A program made the position numbers and the translations under genes. Below, piece after piece: positions 34,954 through 44,040 of a stretch of DNA of 64,000 nt. Position 1 is the stretch's first letter, and each line of letters opens with the position of its first letter. The notes under the pieces were generated by a model that saw only the letters and a list, made by a program, of their open reading frames with translations, was not told where the DNA came from and made no database searches. The stretch spans positions 1,302,001 to 1,366,000 of the forward strand of contig NZ_AP023065.1 of assembly GCF_016593235.1 (NCBI RefSeq), read 5' to 3'. This DNA comes from Nitratiruptor sp. YY09-18 (GTDB lineage: Bacteria; Campylobacterota; Campylobacteria; Campylobacterales; Nitratiruptoraceae).

Positions 34954-35467
34954 TTGCGATCCTTTCTTGGAGAATTTTTAGCGCATCTTGCTGCTGTTTT
35001 GGAGTCAGTTTCCCAGTGTGGGCAAAGAGGACTTTGAGGTCTTTATCAAGAATGAGGATATTCATAGCATTATCTGCCATATGCCACTCTTTGACAAAAT
35101 TTTTGTGAAAATCTTTGACATAGAGGGTACGGGGGAATTGCTGTTGCTTCTTTCGAAGGATTGAAGAGAGTACAAAGTTTGGTATCCATGTAGCTGCCAT
35201 ATTGATAACAACTACAGAGTTGAAACGCTCTTTGGGAAAGTGCAACTGTTTTACTTTTTCAAAAAACTGCGCATTTTGATCCTTTTTATCCGGATCTACA
35301 TAGACAAAGAGAGTCACTTTACCTCTGAGGGTCTTGGTATCAAATGGCTTCTTTGTCCCCACACAGTAGCCTTGCTTACCTTGAAGGATCACATGCTGAG
35401 GCATTTGGCCTATTTCAATAGCATACAAAGAAGCTACCATGCAAACCAAAAAAAGAAACTTTTTCAT
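34946..35467 (-). CDS. YtfJ-family periplasmic thioredoxin-fold protein
   Basis: A 173-residue protein with signal peptide MKKFLFLVCMVASLYA, then GKVTLFVYVDPDKKDQN, a thioredoxin-like strand where the redox cysteines are absent, and VLFAHTGKLT near the end. This matches the YtfJ family of unknown function. It follows tonB at nine bases and overlaps the GDPD gene. Confidence 0.75.
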   Translation of the reverse strand: MKKFLFLVCMVASLYAIEIGQMPQHVILQGKQGYCVGTKKPFDTKTLRGKVTLFVYVDPDKKDQNAQFFEKVKQLHFPKERFNSVVVINMAATWIPNFVLSSILRKKQQQFPRTLYVKDFHKNFVKEWHMADNAMNILILDKDLKVLFAHTGKLTPKQQQDALKILQERIAND

Positions 35468-35476
35468 CCAATCTCC

Positions 35477-36232
35477 TTATTTGAGTCTATACTCTATCGG
35501 TACTTCGATAACAACGCTTTTATGTGGTTTTGGAAACTCCTGTGCTGCACGCTTTATTGTACTCATTGCAGCTTTGTCTAATATTTTATACCCACTCGAT
35601 TGTACCACATGCAAAGCCTCAATTTTGCCATTAGGTAAAAGAGTAAAGGCAACCTTGACAACTCCTTGGCGATGGAGCTTGCGTGCCATACGCGGATAGT
35701 AGCGATTATGCAGTATTGCTATGCGGATCTGATCGATGTAGCTGTGAAGATACTGCTTTGCATACGAAACTGTTTTATGAGGAGTTTGGGGATGCGGTGA
35801 AGTTTGAGCGTGTGGTAGAGTCTGGGTCTGTACAGTTTTCTCTTCTGGTTTAGGAGGAGCTTCGATGCTCTTTTGTTGCTTTACTTCTTTTGATTGAGCT
35901 ACCCTTTTTGCAATGTTTCTCTTTCTTCTCGCTTTATGCACAATCCTTTTTTTCTTGTGCGCAACCTCTCTTTTAGCTTTTCTAATTACTCTTTTTGGTA
36001 CCACTTTCTTTGGTTTTCGCAGAGGCTTTTTGATAATTTTCTTCTGAGGTTCTTTTGGCTGCTTTGGAGTTTGTACTTTTTTGACCTTTTTTGCAATTTT
36101 TGGCTGGATAAGCTTTATATCAGCTATATTGATAGCACGTTGTTGTTGCATATGAATTGGAAAGTGAATGGAAGAGAAGAGAAAGAAAAGGAAAGTATAG
36201 AGAAAGAGTGTAATAAAAAATGCCCGTTTCAT
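35477..36232 (-). CDS. tonB: TonB energy-transducing protein
   Basis: A 251-residue TonB. N-terminal membrane anchor (FFITLFLYTFLFFLFSSI), a long lysine/arginine/proline-rich periplasmic spacer (about residues 45-150), and the C-terminal TonB domain with YYPRMARKLHRQGVVKV and the end VIEVPIEYRLK. It transmits proton-motive force from ExbBD to outer-membrane receptors. The spacer is unusually basic. Overlaps exbD by four bases. Confidence 0.92.
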   Translation of the reverse strand: MKRAFFITLFLYTFLFFLFSSIHFPIHMQQQRAINIADIKLIQPKIAKKVKKVQTPKQPKEPQKKIIKKPLRKPKKVVPKRVIRKAKREVAHKKKRIVHKARRKRNIAKRVAQSKEVKQQKSIEAPPKPEEKTVQTQTLPHAQTSPHPQTPHKTVSYAKQYLHSYIDQIRIAILHNRYYPRMARKLHRQGVVKVAFTLLPNGKIEALHVVQSSGYKILDKAAMSTIKRAAQEFPKPHKSVVIEVPIEYRLK

Positions 36233-36603
36233 TTGACCGTTTCGACAGCTATATTTTCAAATCCTTCCCTCTTGAGTAGATCGAGTACCTGGATGAAAGT
36301 GAGAAATTTGCTATTTTTGTCACTGCGAATAATCACATTACTCTTTTTATTTATCTGTTTGAATCTCTTGGCCAGCTCCTCAAGGGAAATCTTTTTACTA
36401 TCAAGATAGATATTGCCATTTTTGTCGATAGAAATTGCAATTTTTTTCAGTGGAAGCTCTTTTGTAGAGCTAGCTTGGGGAAGATCCAAAGGGATCACAC
36501 CTTTAGCGATAAATGTAGCTGTGGTAAGGACAATAACGAGTAAAACCAGCATAATATCAATAAATGGGATGACATTTATCTGATCGAATTTTTTAAGCTT
36601 CAT
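36229..36603 (-). CDS. exbD: Biopolymer transport protein ExbD
   Basis: A 124-residue inner-membrane protein with one helix (IDIMLVLLVIVLTTATFI) containing the proton-path aspartate in FIDIML, followed by a periplasmic domain with LDLPQASST. Partner of ExbB and TonB. Overlaps exbB by 11 bases and tonB by four. Confidence 0.95.
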   Translation of the reverse strand: MKLKKFDQINVIPFIDIMLVLLVIVLTTATFIAKGVIPLDLPQASSTKELPLKKIAISIDKNGNIYLDSKKISLEELAKRFKQINKKSNVIIRSDKNSKFLTFIQVLDLLKREGFENIAVETVK

Positions 36604-37018
36604 GTACTATATCCCAACGAGCTAGCAATACTTCAGCTTTGCGTGTGAGATAGTTATACATCATAGTAGCAGGAATTGCTACTACTAATCCCATGGCTGT
36701 AGCTTTAAGTGCAAGAGCTAGACCAATCATGATCTGCTGGGTATTTGCGATGCCGTGCTGGCCCATAGTATAGAATGTAAGCATGATGCCCAGCACTGTT
36801 CCTAGCAGTCCGATATAGGGAGCCGATGAAGCGATTGTAGCAATGAGTGAGAGGTAGTTCGTCACAGCAATTTCAAGCTCCTCTTTTTTTGCATATCTAT
36901 TTACATCTACACTACGATAAAAGAGAAGTCTTTCAATAAAAAACCATACACTCACAAAACTCATGAATCCTAAAAAACCTAAAATTCCATAATCAATAAA
37001 CTCTTTTAAATGGTTCAT
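36593..37018 (-). CDS. exbB: Biopolymer transport protein ExbB
   Basis: A 141-residue MotA/TolQ/ExbB proton channel subunit with three helices. APYIGLLGTVLGIMLTFY and ALALKATAMGLVVAIPATMMYNYL are the family signatures. Short compared with E. coli ExbB but normal for this phylum. Its start overlaps the histidine-kinase stop by four bases. Confidence 0.94.
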   Translation of the reverse strand: MNHLKEFIDYGILGFLGFMSFVSVWFFIERLLFYRSVDVNRYAKKEELEIAVTNYLSLIATIASSAPYIGLLGTVLGIMLTFYTMGQHGIANTQQIMIGLALALKATAMGLVVAIPATMMYNYLTRKAEVLLARWDIVHEA

Positions 37019-37830
37019 CTTGCAACCTTTGCTAAATTTAGACAGATTTTAGTTCCATGTGATTTTTTTGACTCAATTCTCACCTCTATTCCCTCTTCGT
37101 CACAAAATCTCTTCACAATAGCCAAACCTATCCCATATCCTTTTTGATGGGGACTGCTACTATAATAGCGCTCAAAAATTGCACAAATCTCTTCCTCATT
37201 CATGCCAACACCACTATCAGCTATACAGAGTCTGCAATCTTGCAACGATATAGCAATCTGCTGTTTTGGTTCAGTAAATTTCACACCATTTGCAAGTATA
37301 TTATCAATTACTTTTGCAAAACCATAGCGAGGCAGTTTTACCTCGCAACTATGTAAATCGAGTATAACATCTCTTTCTTTGAGTAAATCTTTAAAGAGTT
37401 CTAGCCTCTCTTGCACAAGCTCTTTAGCATCAAATATGACATACTCTTTTTTGATAGAGCCTTTGATAAAGTGCTCAAGATCTTTGTAAAGGCGCTGCAA
37501 CTGCTTAGTAGCAAGCTTAATACGCTCGATCTTTTTGCTATCGCAGTTTTTGAGTAGCTGCAAATTTGCATCGATTGTAGCCACGGGAATATTGAGCTCA
37601 TGAAGGGTATCACTTACAAAATCTTCTAGCTCCTTGTTGCGCTCTTCCAAAGAAGCTGCAGCAAAGTGCGCAAAAAAAAGCCCTAAAATAAAAGAGAGCC
37701 CCATACTTATACCAAGAGCTATCCACAGTGGAGCATGGATCGATTTGTATACAAAATATCCACAAAACAATGCAACTGCTTGCACTATTACAAAGAGGAG
37801 CGCAAATGCTATTTTGTCACTAGGCTTCAA
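37015..37830 (-). CDS. Sensor histidine kinase
   Basis: A 271-residue kinase with two membrane helices (about 9-28 and 34-57) and almost no periplasmic loop, so it probably senses within the membrane or through a partner. The dimerisation domain has SDTLHELNIP with H77, in place of the more usual HEL(R/K)TP. N-box DNILANGVKF, G1 DSGVGM, F-box IFERYYSS and G2 GYGIGLAI are present. Its start overlaps the response-regulator gene by 11 bases, so the two form one system, encoded directly before exbB-exbD-tonB. Confidence 0.88.
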   Translation of the reverse strand: MKPSDKIAFALLFVIVQAVALFCGYFVYKSIHAPLWIALGISMGLSFILGLFFAHFAAASLEERNKELEDFVSDTLHELNIPVATIDANLQLLKNCDSKKIERIKLATKQLQRLYKDLEHFIKGSIKKEYVIFDAKELVQERLELFKDLLKERDVILDLHSCEVKLPRYGFAKVIDNILANGVKFTEPKQQIAISLQDCRLCIADSGVGMNEEEICAIFERYYSSSPHQKGYGIGLAIVKRFCDEEGIEVRIESKKSHGTKICLNLAKVAR

Positions 37831-38467
37831 GCCTGTATCCTACCCCACGAATATTACTGATTCTCTCTTTGCCAAAAATATTTTTGAGTCTGGCAATATA
37901 GACGCGCAAAGCCCCATCGCTTGGATCTGCATCACTCCAAAGCTCTTCAAAAATCTCTTCTTTACTCACAACTTTTCCCCTTCTTTGCCATAAAAGTTCC
38001 AGAAGTTTTGCCTCCTTGCTTTGAAGTATATAAGTTTCATCACCTTTTTGCAGTGTCAAAGATTCAAGGTCACATGTCACATCACCTATCTGAAATTTTT
38101 GACTTTTGCCAGCTCGGCGCATAACTGCCTCAATACGCAACAATAACTCTTCCAAATCCACAGGTTTTGTCAAAAAATCGTCTGCACCTTCCCTGAAGCT
38201 TTGTTTGAGTGCATCTTGTTTACTTGTAAGAAAAATTGTAGGTGTATTAATGTTATTTTTGCGAAAAGATTCTAAAATGGCTACACCATCTCCATCTGGA
38301 AGCTTAATATCAAGTAAAAAAAGGTCATACTCTCTTTGATAACTCTCCTGCATTGCAGCCTCAAATGAGCGCACCCAGACTACTTCATAACCGCTTTGAA
38401 TCAAAAACTCTTCTATAGTCTCTCCAAAGAGTATATCATCCTCCACATACAAGATAGACCTATGCAT
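37820..38467 (-). CDS. OmpR-family response regulator
   Basis: A 215-residue regulator. Receiver with YVEDD, D53 in LLDIKLPDGDG, and lysine in LTKPVDLEE. Winged-helix domain from about 120 with QSKEAKLLELLWQRRGKVVSKEEI and VRGVGYRL-like end IRGVGYRLEA. It probably controls its own operon, including the TonB system, but no operator is evident. Overlaps pyrC by eight bases and the kinase by 11. Confidence 0.93.
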   Translation of the reverse strand: MHRSILYVEDDILFGETIEEFLIQSGYEVVWVRSFEAAMQESYQREYDLFLLDIKLPDGDGVAILESFRKNNINTPTIFLTSKQDALKQSFREGADDFLTKPVDLEELLLRIEAVMRRAGKSQKFQIGDVTCDLESLTLQKGDETYILQSKEAKLLELLWQRRGKVVSKEEIFEELWSDADPSDGALRVYIARLKNIFGKERISNIRGVGYRLEA

Positions 38468-39461
38468 CCACTCTCCAAGTCAACTCTTTGCCCGCAAACA
38501 TCGGTACTACATCATTATAGCTTTGTGGAACTGTAAAAGGCTCTTTAATGAGCCGCACCTCTTTTTGCGGAGGAGTGATAGCGTAAATTTTTTGTGCATT
38601 ATCACTCACAAATTTTTGTAAATTCTCAAGCACTCCTGCTGCTTCAAAAAGCTGTGCCAAAGCAGGCAGGGCAATTGGTGCCGTAAACACTCCGGCTGCA
38701 CAGCCGGGAGCCTCCTTTTTGTCTCTTGGATGTGGAGCACTATCACTCCCAAACATCACCTTCTCATGTGCCATAAAAGCTACTTTGCGCAAAGCCATAC
38801 GATCTTCTGGTCTCTTAGCTATTGGTTTACAGAATAGATGTGGCTGTAAAAGTCCTCCAGCTACATCATCAAGAGTAATATAGAGATGGTGGAGTGTGAT
38901 AGTAGCATAGAGATTTTCATAACGCATCAATGCATCTACTGCATCTTTTGTAGTGATATGTTCCATGATAATCGTAAGATCTGGAAATCTTTTGGCAATG
39001 CGCTCATAAATAGGTATAAATTCGGCTTCTCTATCCATCACAAAGCCATTGGTCTCTCCGTGAACACATAGAGGAATGCCAAGCTCACTCATAGCTTCAA
39101 GTGTTGGTGCGAGTGCATCTACACTAAAATTATCTACGCCATCTTCACTATTTGTAGTAATTCCTGCAGGGTAGAGTTTAATAGCAAGGATATCATCTTT
39201 GACCTGCTCCAAAAACTCATAGTCATACTCTGGTCTAAAAAAGAGAGTCATATATGGCTTAAATACCTCATCATCGATTGCCTCTAGGATACGCTCTTTA
39301 TATTCTTGCACCATCTGTTTGGTCGTAATCGGTGGAATGAGATTTGGCATTACAAGAGCACCAGCAAAACTAGCGGCACTTAAGGGAGCAACAGTTTTGA
39401 GCATCTGGTTATCACGCAGATGCAGATGCATATCAAGTGGAGATTGGAGCGTTAATTGCAT
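38460..39461 (-). CDS. pyrC: Dihydroorotase
   Basis: A 333-residue type II dihydroorotase of pyrimidine synthesis, a zinc amidohydrolase. MHLHLRD with the two metal histidines, PNLIPP, CVHGET, EHITT and FGSDSAPHP with the catalytic aspartate are all present. Its start overlaps the phosphomannomutase gene by 29 bases. Oddly it sits upstream of a two-component system and tonB genes, with which it shares overlapping ends, although it has no functional link to them. Confidence 0.96.
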   Translation of the reverse strand: MQLTLQSPLDMHLHLRDNQMLKTVAPLSAASFAGALVMPNLIPPITTKQMVQEYKERILEAIDDEVFKPYMTLFFRPEYDYEFLEQVKDDILAIKLYPAGITTNSEDGVDNFSVDALAPTLEAMSELGIPLCVHGETNGFVMDREAEFIPIYERIAKRFPDLTIIMEHITTKDAVDALMRYENLYATITLHHLYITLDDVAGGLLQPHLFCKPIAKRPEDRMALRKVAFMAHEKVMFGSDSAPHPRDKKEAPGCAAGVFTAPIALPALAQLFEAAGVLENLQKFVSDNAQKIYAITPPQKEVRLIKEPFTVPQSYNDVVPMFAGKELTWRVDA

Positions 39462-40827
39462 GAGCTACCTTTTTGAGAAGTTCTATTGTTTTTTGTTGAT
39501 AAAGTTTTGCAAGTTCTGGGCTTTTGGCTTCAAATCGTGTCACAAGTACAGGGGTAGTATTGGATGCTCTCACAAGTGCCCAACCCTCATCAAACATAAT
39601 TCTTACACCATCTACATCTATAATATCCTGCATTTTAGGAAAATCTGTTGGCGGAGCTATAAGGGCTTCTTTAAGTTTCTCTATAATGGCAAACTTTGTC
39701 TCTTCGCTGGTATGGATCTTAATTTCTGGTGTATTATAGACCTTTGGAAGTGAGGCTACTTCTGCATCAAGATCAACTCCCCTATATACAAGCTCAAGTA
39801 CTCTTAGCATTGCATATATTGCATCATCATATCCATAGTAGCGATCGTTAAAAAAGAGATGTCCGCTCACTTCTGCTGCGAAATCAGCACTGGTCTGAGC
39901 AATTTTGACTTTGAGATTGCTATGGCCTGTTTTATACATAATCGCTTTGCCAATTTTATTTATCTCATCATACATTACCTGTGAGCATTTTACTTCACCT
40001 ATGACTGTTGGATTTTGCATTGTTTTCGCAAAAACAATCGCTAGTTCATCTCCTTTGAAATTGTGCTGCTGCGTTAGCACTGCAATACGGTCTGCATCCC
40101 CATCAAAAGCAAAGCCAAGAGATATATTTTTTTGTTTCATTATTTGCTCTAAATCTCGGAGATTTTCTTCCTCACTTGGGTCTGGATGGTGATTGGGAAA
40201 TCTACCGTCTGGCTCACAATAGAGCCCCTCATACATAATACCAAGATTTTGCAAAATTGGTTCAACCACAATACCGGCTACACCATTACCACAATCGATA
40301 GCAATTTTTTGTCCAAAATTTTGTAAATGCGCAAAATTTTCCAGCATATATGCGATATAGCGCTCTTTCGCATTAATAGGATAAAAGTCTTCTCTGTCTG
40401 GGATAACAATATTACTGCCAAGTACTTCTTCACCTAGTGTATAAATATCACTTCCAAAAAAAGGTTTTTTATCTACTGTGATTTTGAAACCATTATATTC
40501 AGGTGGATTATGAGAACCCGTAATCATCACCGAAGCACTGGGCGTTACCTTTTGGTCATTTATCATAAATGTTTGATAATTGCTAAAATAGTTAACGCCT
40601 GTAGGCACCATTCCCATGCCAAGCACTCTCTTCCCTGCTGCATTGATACCACTGGTTAGCCACCCAAAAAGTGTCGGTGAATGAGCCCGTGCGTCATAGC
40701 CGACCGCAATATACTCTCCAGGTACCTTTTTAGCCAAAAAATACCCTATTTTTTTTGTCATTGCTTCATCAAGCTCTTTGGCAAAAATTCCTCGAATATC
40801 ATATTCACGGAAAACAGTCTTAGCCAT
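39433..40827 (-). CDS. Phosphomannomutase/phosphoglucomutase
   Basis: A 464-residue alpha-D-phosphohexomutase. REYDIRGIF, the phosphoserine loop VMITGSHNPPEYNG, metal-binding FDGDADRI, and the sugar-specificity region GEVKCSQ with the later ASNTTP phosphate loop. It interconverts hexose 1- and 6-phosphates for surface polysaccharide precursors. Family members with this motif set (AlgC/ManB type) often use both mannose and glucose. Follows the CopZ-like gene at 19 bases. Confidence 0.93.
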   Translation of the reverse strand: MAKTVFREYDIRGIFAKELDEAMTKKIGYFLAKKVPGEYIAVGYDARAHSPTLFGWLTSGINAAGKRVLGMGMVPTGVNYFSNYQTFMINDQKVTPSASVMITGSHNPPEYNGFKITVDKKPFFGSDIYTLGEEVLGSNIVIPDREDFYPINAKERYIAYMLENFAHLQNFGQKIAIDCGNGVAGIVVEPILQNLGIMYEGLYCEPDGRFPNHHPDPSEEENLRDLEQIMKQKNISLGFAFDGDADRIAVLTQQHNFKGDELAIVFAKTMQNPTVIGEVKCSQVMYDEINKIGKAIMYKTGHSNLKVKIAQTSADFAAEVSGHLFFNDRYYGYDDAIYAMLRVLELVYRGVDLDAEVASLPKVYNTPEIKIHTSEETKFAIIEKLKEALIAPPTDFPKMQDIIDVDGVRIMFDEGWALVRASNTTPVLVTRFEAKSPELAKLYQQKTIELLKKVAHAINAPIST

Positions 40828-40846
40828 ATCTTCCCTTCTATTTTAT

Positions 40847-41242
40847 TTATACTTGAGTTTGTAAAAAAGATTTAAAAAGTTTTTTGCAACATTTCCCACT
40901 AGGATTGCGAACACTACATGCACAAAATCGAGCTTTCTTCTTCTCATATTCTTCAAAATGTATCTCATCGGCTTGGGCAATAGTATAGCCAAAGCAAAAG
41001 CATATAGTCGCATCCAAATCGGCTGATTTGTAAGCGGTTTTGCGAATAAGATCGTCATTGCTAAAGGTCTGCAAACCGCTAAAATAGACCACATCACATG
41101 CATGGTTTTTACAAAAATAGTAAGTTTTTTCTCTCTCAAGTTTTGCAATATCCTTGAGATTATGTAAAAGATTTTCAAATTTGAGCTTTTTCCCTTCGCC
41201 TTTACATTTTGGGCAGTGCTCTGGTATAAAAAATTCCATCAC
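40847..41242 (-). CDS. CopZ-like iron-sulfur/zinc-binding protein
   Basis: A 131-residue cysteine-rich protein. CPKC near the start, then TYYFCKNHACDVVYF and ATICFCFGYT, the pattern of the N-terminal [2Fe-2S]/zinc domain of Archaeoglobus CopZ (zf_CopZ), followed by CACSVRNPSGKCC, as in the standalone bacterial members. No MerR or HMA domain follows. It may be a metallochaperone; the metal is not known. It lies six bases after trkH and is part of the same transcript. Confidence 0.72.
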   Translation of the reverse strand: MMEFFIPEHCPKCKGEGKKLKFENLLHNLKDIAKLEREKTYYFCKNHACDVVYFSGLQTFSNDDLIRKTAYKSADLDATICFCFGYTIAQADEIHFEEYEKKKARFCACSVRNPSGKCCKKLFKSFLQTQV

Positions 41243-41248
41243 AATCCT

Positions 41249-42703
41249 TTAAAATTTCTTCCAAAACTCTCGCGAAAAGAGAATAATAAAAGTATAAAAC
41301 TCTAGCCTTCCTATAATCATAAAAAATGCTAACAACACTTTATCAAAATCGCTAAAGATTGTGAAATTATCTGCCGGTCCCACATGACCAAAACCTGGAC
41401 CAATATTGCCAATTACTGCGATTGCTGCACTCATAGCAGTAAGATAGTCATACCCTTTAGCAAAGAGATAGAATGAGCAAAGCAAAGTAGTAAGAAAATA
41501 GATAAAGAAAAAGCCACTGACACTTCCAAGAACTTTGCTACGGACTCTTTGCCCATCGATATAAACACCTATGACTGCGTTGGGATGGAGGATCTGCTTG
41601 ATTTGTGCACCAAGGTTTTTGAGAAGTACCACATAGCGTATCACTTTGACACCACCTGCCGTACTTCCGGCATTGGCTCCGATGAACATAGGAATGAAAA
41701 TAATAGCTATTGCCACACTCGACCACTGCCCATAATCTGTGGAAGCAAAACCTGTGGTAGTAATGATAGATGAAATAGTAAAAAAGGAGTGAGTGACGGC
41801 ATGGAAGAGATTATCATGACCTATGAATATATGCGTAAGGCTCAAAGCAACTGAGAGAAATACAAATATTACTGTATACCAGACAACCTCCTCGCTCCTA
41901 TACCCGCTAAAATCTTTGGAAAATGCTTTGAGGTGAGCAATGAAGTTAATACCACTTAAAAACATAAAAACTGTTGTAATCCATAAAATAAAGCTATTAT
42001 TTTGCCAAAAACCTAGGCTTGCATTTTTAGTAGAAAAACCGCCCGTAGATATTGTGGAGAATGCATGATTGATCGCATCAAAAAGATTCATGCCTCCTAG
42101 ATAGAGCAAAAGCGTATCTGCAACTGTTAAAGCTACATAAACTGCCCAGAGTCTCTTGGCTGTATCTTTGATTTTAGGTGTAAGCTTTTCTAGAGTTACT
42201 CCTGTCGATTCAGCTTTAAAGAGTGTAAGAGATCCTGTAGGATTTATAATTGTAAGAAGTCCAACTCCCAAAACTATTATCCCCATACCTCCCAGCCAGT
42301 GATAGAGACTGCGCAGCATTAAAGTAGTATGGGAGAGTGATTCTATATCGTTATAGATAGTAGCCCCTGTAGTAGTAAATCCACTAATCGCTTCAAAAAA
42401 AGCCTGAGCAGGGGTAATATGGGACGTAAGATAAAGTCCTATTCCACCTCCAACTCCAAGAAGTATCCATACCAGATTAACTGCAAAGATACCCTCTTTT
42501 ATACTCATCTGGGCTGGGTGCTTCCAAAGCAACGAAAAAATCAGATAATGAAAAAGGAAAAATAATAGATTGAAAATAAGATAGGCTTTAATCGATTCAT
42601 GATAGATAAGTCCAGTAATAGAAGGAATTGCTAAAAAGAGTGAGAGTACAAGCCCAATAGTTGAGAGAAATTTTGTAATATTTTTTAGAGAGTGTAAATC
42701 CAC
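41249..42703 (-). CDS. trkH: Potassium uptake protein TrkH
   Basis: A 484-residue membrane subunit of the Trk/Ktr potassium transporter with four M1-P-M2 repeats. The filter-like loops show as SGFTTTGATI, STGGFSTKN, TTTGFASTDYG and GNIGPGFG. About ten helices. Works with TrkA, whose gene overlaps by 19 bases upstream. Confidence 0.95.
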   Translation of the reverse strand: MDLHSLKNITKFLSTIGLVLSLFLAIPSITGLIYHESIKAYLIFNLLFFLFHYLIFSLLWKHPAQMSIKEGIFAVNLVWILLGVGGGIGLYLTSHITPAQAFFEAISGFTTTGATIYNDIESLSHTTLMLRSLYHWLGGMGIIVLGVGLLTIINPTGSLTLFKAESTGVTLEKLTPKIKDTAKRLWAVYVALTVADTLLLYLGGMNLFDAINHAFSTISTGGFSTKNASLGFWQNNSFILWITTVFMFLSGINFIAHLKAFSKDFSGYRSEEVVWYTVIFVFLSVALSLTHIFIGHDNLFHAVTHSFFTISSIITTTGFASTDYGQWSSVAIAIIFIPMFIGANAGSTAGGVKVIRYVVLLKNLGAQIKQILHPNAVIGVYIDGQRVRSKVLGSVSGFFFIYFLTTLLCSFYLFAKGYDYLTAMSAAIAVIGNIGPGFGHVGPADNFTIFSDFDKVLLAFFMIIGRLEFYTFIILFSREFWKKF

Positions 42704-44004
42704 TTTTTAATCCTCTCCTCTAGATAAGATTTTGAAAATACTGCTATTACATCCAAAGCTTTGAGAGTGGTTTTTTGCTCCAAAGGCTTGATTTCGCCAT
42801 CACGGATAATGTAAAACCGTGCATCATCAAGAGCAAGAGGCTTGATCTTTTGATCAATAAGGTGAGAGTTTGGAAAGATTTTGCGCATAAAAATCGTTCC
42901 TCTTCCGCCACAATAGTGACGCTCGGATATTACTAGGCTTGATGCAATCTTTTCTAAAATAGAATAGTAGGCACTCATTTTAGGCCCTCGTACTGCAACG
43001 ATGCCAAGCTTGTGCATCAAAGAGTAAAACTCCATATCGTTATTGACAGCTACGCTCTTTTTGACGCCATACTCTTTTGCCTCGAGGCAGCGTATGATAT
43101 TGTCTTCATCATCGCTACTGGTTGAGATTATCATATCAGCACTTTTGACATTCTCCTCTTCAAAAATAGCGTGCTCAATGTAGCGGCTGTTAATGACAGT
43201 CGCCCTATTTTGCAACACTTCTGAAGCACGCTTGCATAACTCTGGATCAGTCTCAATGATTTTGAGCTCCACCTTCTCTTCCAAAAAGGCCTTTGCAATC
43301 TCTAGTCCCAAAAGCTCAGCTCCAAAAATCGCTATCTTTTTTATCTGCTTTGGAGCATGGCGATTGAGCCCATTGCACAACTCTTTGATGCGCTCTTTAT
43401 CCCCAAAAAGGTACAAAAGATCATTTTGCTCAATTTTTTCATTCTTTGCTGGGATGAGAAACTTTTTGTTGCGTTCAATCCCCACGACAATCGTATCTTT
43501 TGTACAAAGCTCTTCCATAGTGGTATATTGCGGCTCGTCTACAACCACTGAAACGAGGGTAAATGGAGTAAAAATGAAATTTTTAACATTATTTGCCTTT
43601 GGATAATTAAGCAAAAGTTTGATTGAGCTTGCAGCTGCGATAAAAGGAAAAACTGCTTCATGTATTCCTATCTTTTTGGCAATGGAGCTCTTCGCAAAGA
43701 ATGGGTTGCGCAGACGTATGATTTTCTTTTTGACATTGATCGCATCATCTGCAATGAGTGTGGAGATGAGATTGGCTTCGTCATTATCTGTTACAGCGAT
43801 AAATATATCATACTCTCGCTCCATAAGCGATTTGTAGGTATCTGGATCTTCAATGTTGCCAAAAAGAGGCATCACATCGATAGATTCAGTAAGCCTTGAG
43901 AGAGCATCTTGATTTTTATCTATTATAATGATGTTGTGCTTGATTGAGAGAGTTTGTGCTAACTTAAACCCTACTCTCCCTGCTCCAGCAATTATAATAT
44001 CCAT
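42685..44004 (-). CDS. trkA: Trk potassium regulator TrkA
   Basis: A 439-residue cytoplasmic gating subunit with two RCK units. Each begins with a nucleotide-binding Rossmann motif: IIIAGAGRVGFKLAQ at the N-terminus and IAIFGAELLGLEIAK-like in the middle. TrkA-C domains follow each. It binds NAD(H)/nucleotides and controls TrkH. First gene of the long minus-strand gene run, 36 bases after the efflux operon. Confidence 0.94.
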   Translation of the reverse strand: MDIIIAGAGRVGFKLAQTLSIKHNIIIIDKNQDALSRLTESIDVMPLFGNIEDPDTYKSLMEREYDIFIAVTDNDEANLISTLIADDAINVKKKIIRLRNPFFAKSSIAKKIGIHEAVFPFIAAASSIKLLLNYPKANNVKNFIFTPFTLVSVVVDEPQYTTMEELCTKDTIVVGIERNKKFLIPAKNEKIEQNDLLYLFGDKERIKELCNGLNRHAPKQIKKIAIFGAELLGLEIAKAFLEEKVELKIIETDPELCKRASEVLQNRATVINSRYIEHAIFEEENVKSADMIISTSSDDEDNIIRCLEAKEYGVKKSVAVNNDMEFYSLMHKLGIVAVRGPKMSAYYSILEKIASSLVISERHYCGGRGTIFMRKIFPNSHLIDQKIKPLALDDARFYIIRDGEIKPLEQKTTLKALDVIAVFSKSYLEERIKKWIYTL

Positions 44005-44040
44005 CTTTGCCTTCTTTCATGCAAGATAAGTAAATAATAG

